Assembly: GCA_023475565.1 (NCBI GenBank)
Contig: JAMCVT010000012.1
Coordinates: 1 to 63,334 of the forward strand
DNA length: 63,334 nucleotides
Origin: Actinomycetota bacterium
Lineage (GTDB): Bacteria; Bacillota; Desulfotomaculia; Desulfotomaculales; Desulfocucumaceae
Direction: 5' to 3'
The notes below the pieces were generated by a model that was given only the letters and a program-made list of their open reading frames with translations, made no database searches and was not told where the DNA came from. Positions 61,103 through 63,334 of this stretch are shown piece by piece; the first letter of the stretch is position 1; every line of letters starts with the position of its first letter. Made by a program: the position numbers and the translations under genes.

Positions 61103-61979
61103 CACCCTGTTCTATTACTGGCGGGAAGCTGTAAATTCCATTTTCCGGAACAGCTGGCTGTCCATAGCCTCGGTGGGAACAGTAGCAGTATCTCTTCTGA
61201 TACTGGGCTTTTTTACCCTGGCCGCGGTAAATGTGCGGGAGTTTACCCAGGGTATAGAGTCCGGGCTTGAAATAAGGGTTTATCTGAAGGATGGCGCCGC
61301 AAGGGAAAATGTAAACAAAATGCAGGCGCAAATAGCCGGCGTCCCCGGGGTTTCACTGGTTGATTTTGTATCCCGGGAACAGGCCCTGGAGGAAATGAAA
61401 GAAAATTTCGGAGGCCGGGGAGATATTCTGGAAGGCCTGGATAAAGACAACCCTCTGCCGGACAGCTTCAGGGTAAGGGCTGAGAATGCCGACAATATTC
61501 CCGATCTGGCCGGGCAGCTGATGGCTTTAAACGGGGTGGAACAGGTCATTTATGGGCACGGCCTGGTGGAAAAACTTGTTTCGGTTACCCGCTGGGCCAG
61601 GCTGACCGGCGCAATTATTCTGTGCTTCCTGTGCCTCGCGGCAATTTTTTTGATTTCCACCACCATTCGTATGTCCGTTTTTGCCAGGAGAAAAGAAATA
61701 GGCATAATGGTGCTGCTGGGAGCTACCAACTGGTTTGTCCGGTTTCCCTATTTGCTGGAGGGTATGATGCTGGGCCTGGTGGGTGCGGCGCTGGCAGGAA
61801 CGGTGGTGTATGCCGGCTACATGTCGCTGACCAGCCATATTACCCAGTCACTGCCCTTCATACACCCGGTCACGGACCGGCAGGTGCTGTTGCAGGTGAT
61901 GGGTGGAATGCTGGGTATAGGACTGCTCATAGGTGCTCTGGGCAGCAGCTTTTCTATAAGGAAGTACCTCAAAACCTGA
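61094..61979 (+). CDS. ftsX: cell division permease-like FtsX
   Basis: [41 protein letters not shown] start inferred. Confidence 0.92.
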
Positions 61980-62004
61980 TTTCCGTAAATGGGGGGATTG
62001 TCAG

Positions 62005-63135
62005 ATGACCGGGAGGTCAGGAAAACTATTATCACTTATAACCAGTGTTTTATTCGCGGTGTCTATGGTGGGGGCCGCTTACGGTGAAACATTGGAGGAC
62101 ATGCTTCAGGATACCCGGGAAAAGCTGACCGAGAAGCGTCAGCAGGTTGAAACAGGCAAACAGACTGTTAACAGCTATTCCTCTCAGGTCAGGCGTCTGG
62201 ACCAGACAATAGGCGCCAGCGAGCAGCAGATAAATGATCTGGGCCAAAACCTGGACATTTCCTTACAGGATTTAAAGCGGACCGAGTCTGATTTGAATAA
62301 AGCCAGAGATAGCTATGAGGAGAGCAACAAGATCTTCCGGCAGAGAGTGAGGGGCATGTATGCCTCAGGAAGTATAAGCTACCTGGAGGTTTTACTTGAG
62401 TCAAAGGATTTCGGTGACTTTGTAAACCGCACAGAAATGCTGCGCAGGATTATAAGCCGGGATGTTGATTTGATTAAGGAAATAGACCGGAAAAAACAGG
62501 ACCTGCAGAGCCGGAAGAGCAGCCTGGAGTCCAGAAGGGACCAGATCGCAGCGCTGATTAACATGCAGGAGTCAGCCCGGAGCGAGCTGAGGAGCCGCCA
62601 GTCCGAGAAGGTGGACCTGCTGGCCAGGGCACGGCAGGATTTAAACCGCTTTGAGTCCGAGGCTGATGAGCTGGAGCAGCAGGAGCAGGGAATAATCAAG
62701 GAGATGTTAAAGAATAAGACCAGCCAGACATCTCCCGTCAAGGGAACCGGCAGCTTTACCTGGCCTGTGCCGGGCCATAAGAATATATCCTCACCCTTTG
62801 GAAACAGGGTTCACCCGATACTTAAAACCACCAAGATGCATAACGGCATAGACATTCCCGCCCCCAGCGGGACCAGCGTTGTGGCGGCCCAGAGCGGAAC
62901 GGTAATTCAGGTAGGCTACATGAGCGGCTATGGGAAGGTTATCATGTTGGACCACGGAAATGGACTGACCACCCTTTATTCCCACCTCTCGGCCCAACTG
63001 GTGTCGGTGGGGTCGGAGGTGATCAAGGGTCAGGCTATCGGGAGGGTCGGCAGCACGGGTATGTCCACAGGGCCGCACCTTGATTTCTCGGTAAGGAAGA
63101 ACGGCACTCCGGTTAATCCAATGAATTACTTCTAG
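62005..63135 (+). CDS. EnvC-like M23 peptidase with coiled coil
   Basis: Signal peptide, long coiled coil, [35 protein letters not shown]. Confidence 0.92.
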   Translation: MTGRSGKLLSLITSVLFAVSMVGAAYGETLEDMLQDTREKLTEKRQQVETGKQTVNSYSSQVRRLDQTIGASEQQINDLGQNLDISLQDLKRTESDLNKARDSYEESNKIFRQRVRGMYASGSISYLEVLLESKDFGDFVNRTEMLRRIISRDVDLIKEIDRKKQDLQSRKSSLESRRDQIAALINMQESARSELRSRQSEKVDLLARARQDLNRFESEADELEQQEQGIIKEMLKNKTSQTSPVKGTGSFTWPVPGHKNISSPFGNRVHPILKTTKMHNGIDIPAPSGTSVVAAQSGTVIQVGYMSGYGKVIMLDHGNGLTTLYSHLSAQLVSVGSEVIKGQAIGRVGSTGMSTGPHLDFSVRKNGTPVNPMNYF

Positions 63136-63334
63136 GCTTAAAGGATTTAATTTTCGGTACTTAAACGGCATGCAGGACTTTTTCCTCTCTGCCGTTTTTT
63201 TATGCTTAAGCCGTACTATGTCAATAGCTTTTTTCAATAAAATTGACAATATTAAATTAACCTGTGTCATCTGTAAAATTTTAACATCAGCAACTTGCCG
63301 GGCACTTTAATAGATAATTCCATCAAACTCTTCA

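Noticed and set aside
1-63334. CRISPR array or rRNA operon
   Set aside because: No regularly spaced direct repeats with unique spacers and no rRNA-like sequence were seen.

Overview
63.3 kb chromosomal segment, gene-dense on both strands, from what looks like a spore-forming Firmicute of the Desulfotomaculum/Pelotomaculum (Peptococcaceae) type; this affiliation is inferred from gene content and protein style only. Main blocks: a left edge with a 3' tRNA-Thr fragment (probable attachment-site scar); cell-wall and spore hydrolases; a dnaK/grpE'/dnaJ/cbpM-like/clpB chaperone operon behind a CtsR-type operator; a polar amino-acid ABC transporter; a tRNA-Sec-like tRNA with a Cys (GCA) anticodon directly upstream of a selenium-type yedE and a tusA/yedF-like gene; a HicBA toxin-antitoxin pair; an envelope-polysaccharide cluster (DPPR-synthase-like UbiA, WecG/TagA, CsaB, LCP, O-antigen ligase, glycosyltransferases, TagO/WecA, GalU, epimerase); then metK, comF, csp, hpf, secA, prfB with programmed frameshift, a CHASE2 adenylate cyclase, split transketolase, an SLH protein and ftsE-ftsX-M23 peptidase. 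The most interesting items are (i) the SelC-like tRNA-Cys next to yedE/tusA, (ii) a chaperone operon with four clustered frameshifts and only the C-terminal domain of GrpE, (iii) a structured intergenic element resembling an orphan HEARO/omega RNA, (iv) a divergent thymidylate-synthase-like protein, (v) an intergenic repeat family that abuts gene stop codons. All calls come from reading the sequence and supplied ORFs; no database search was run.
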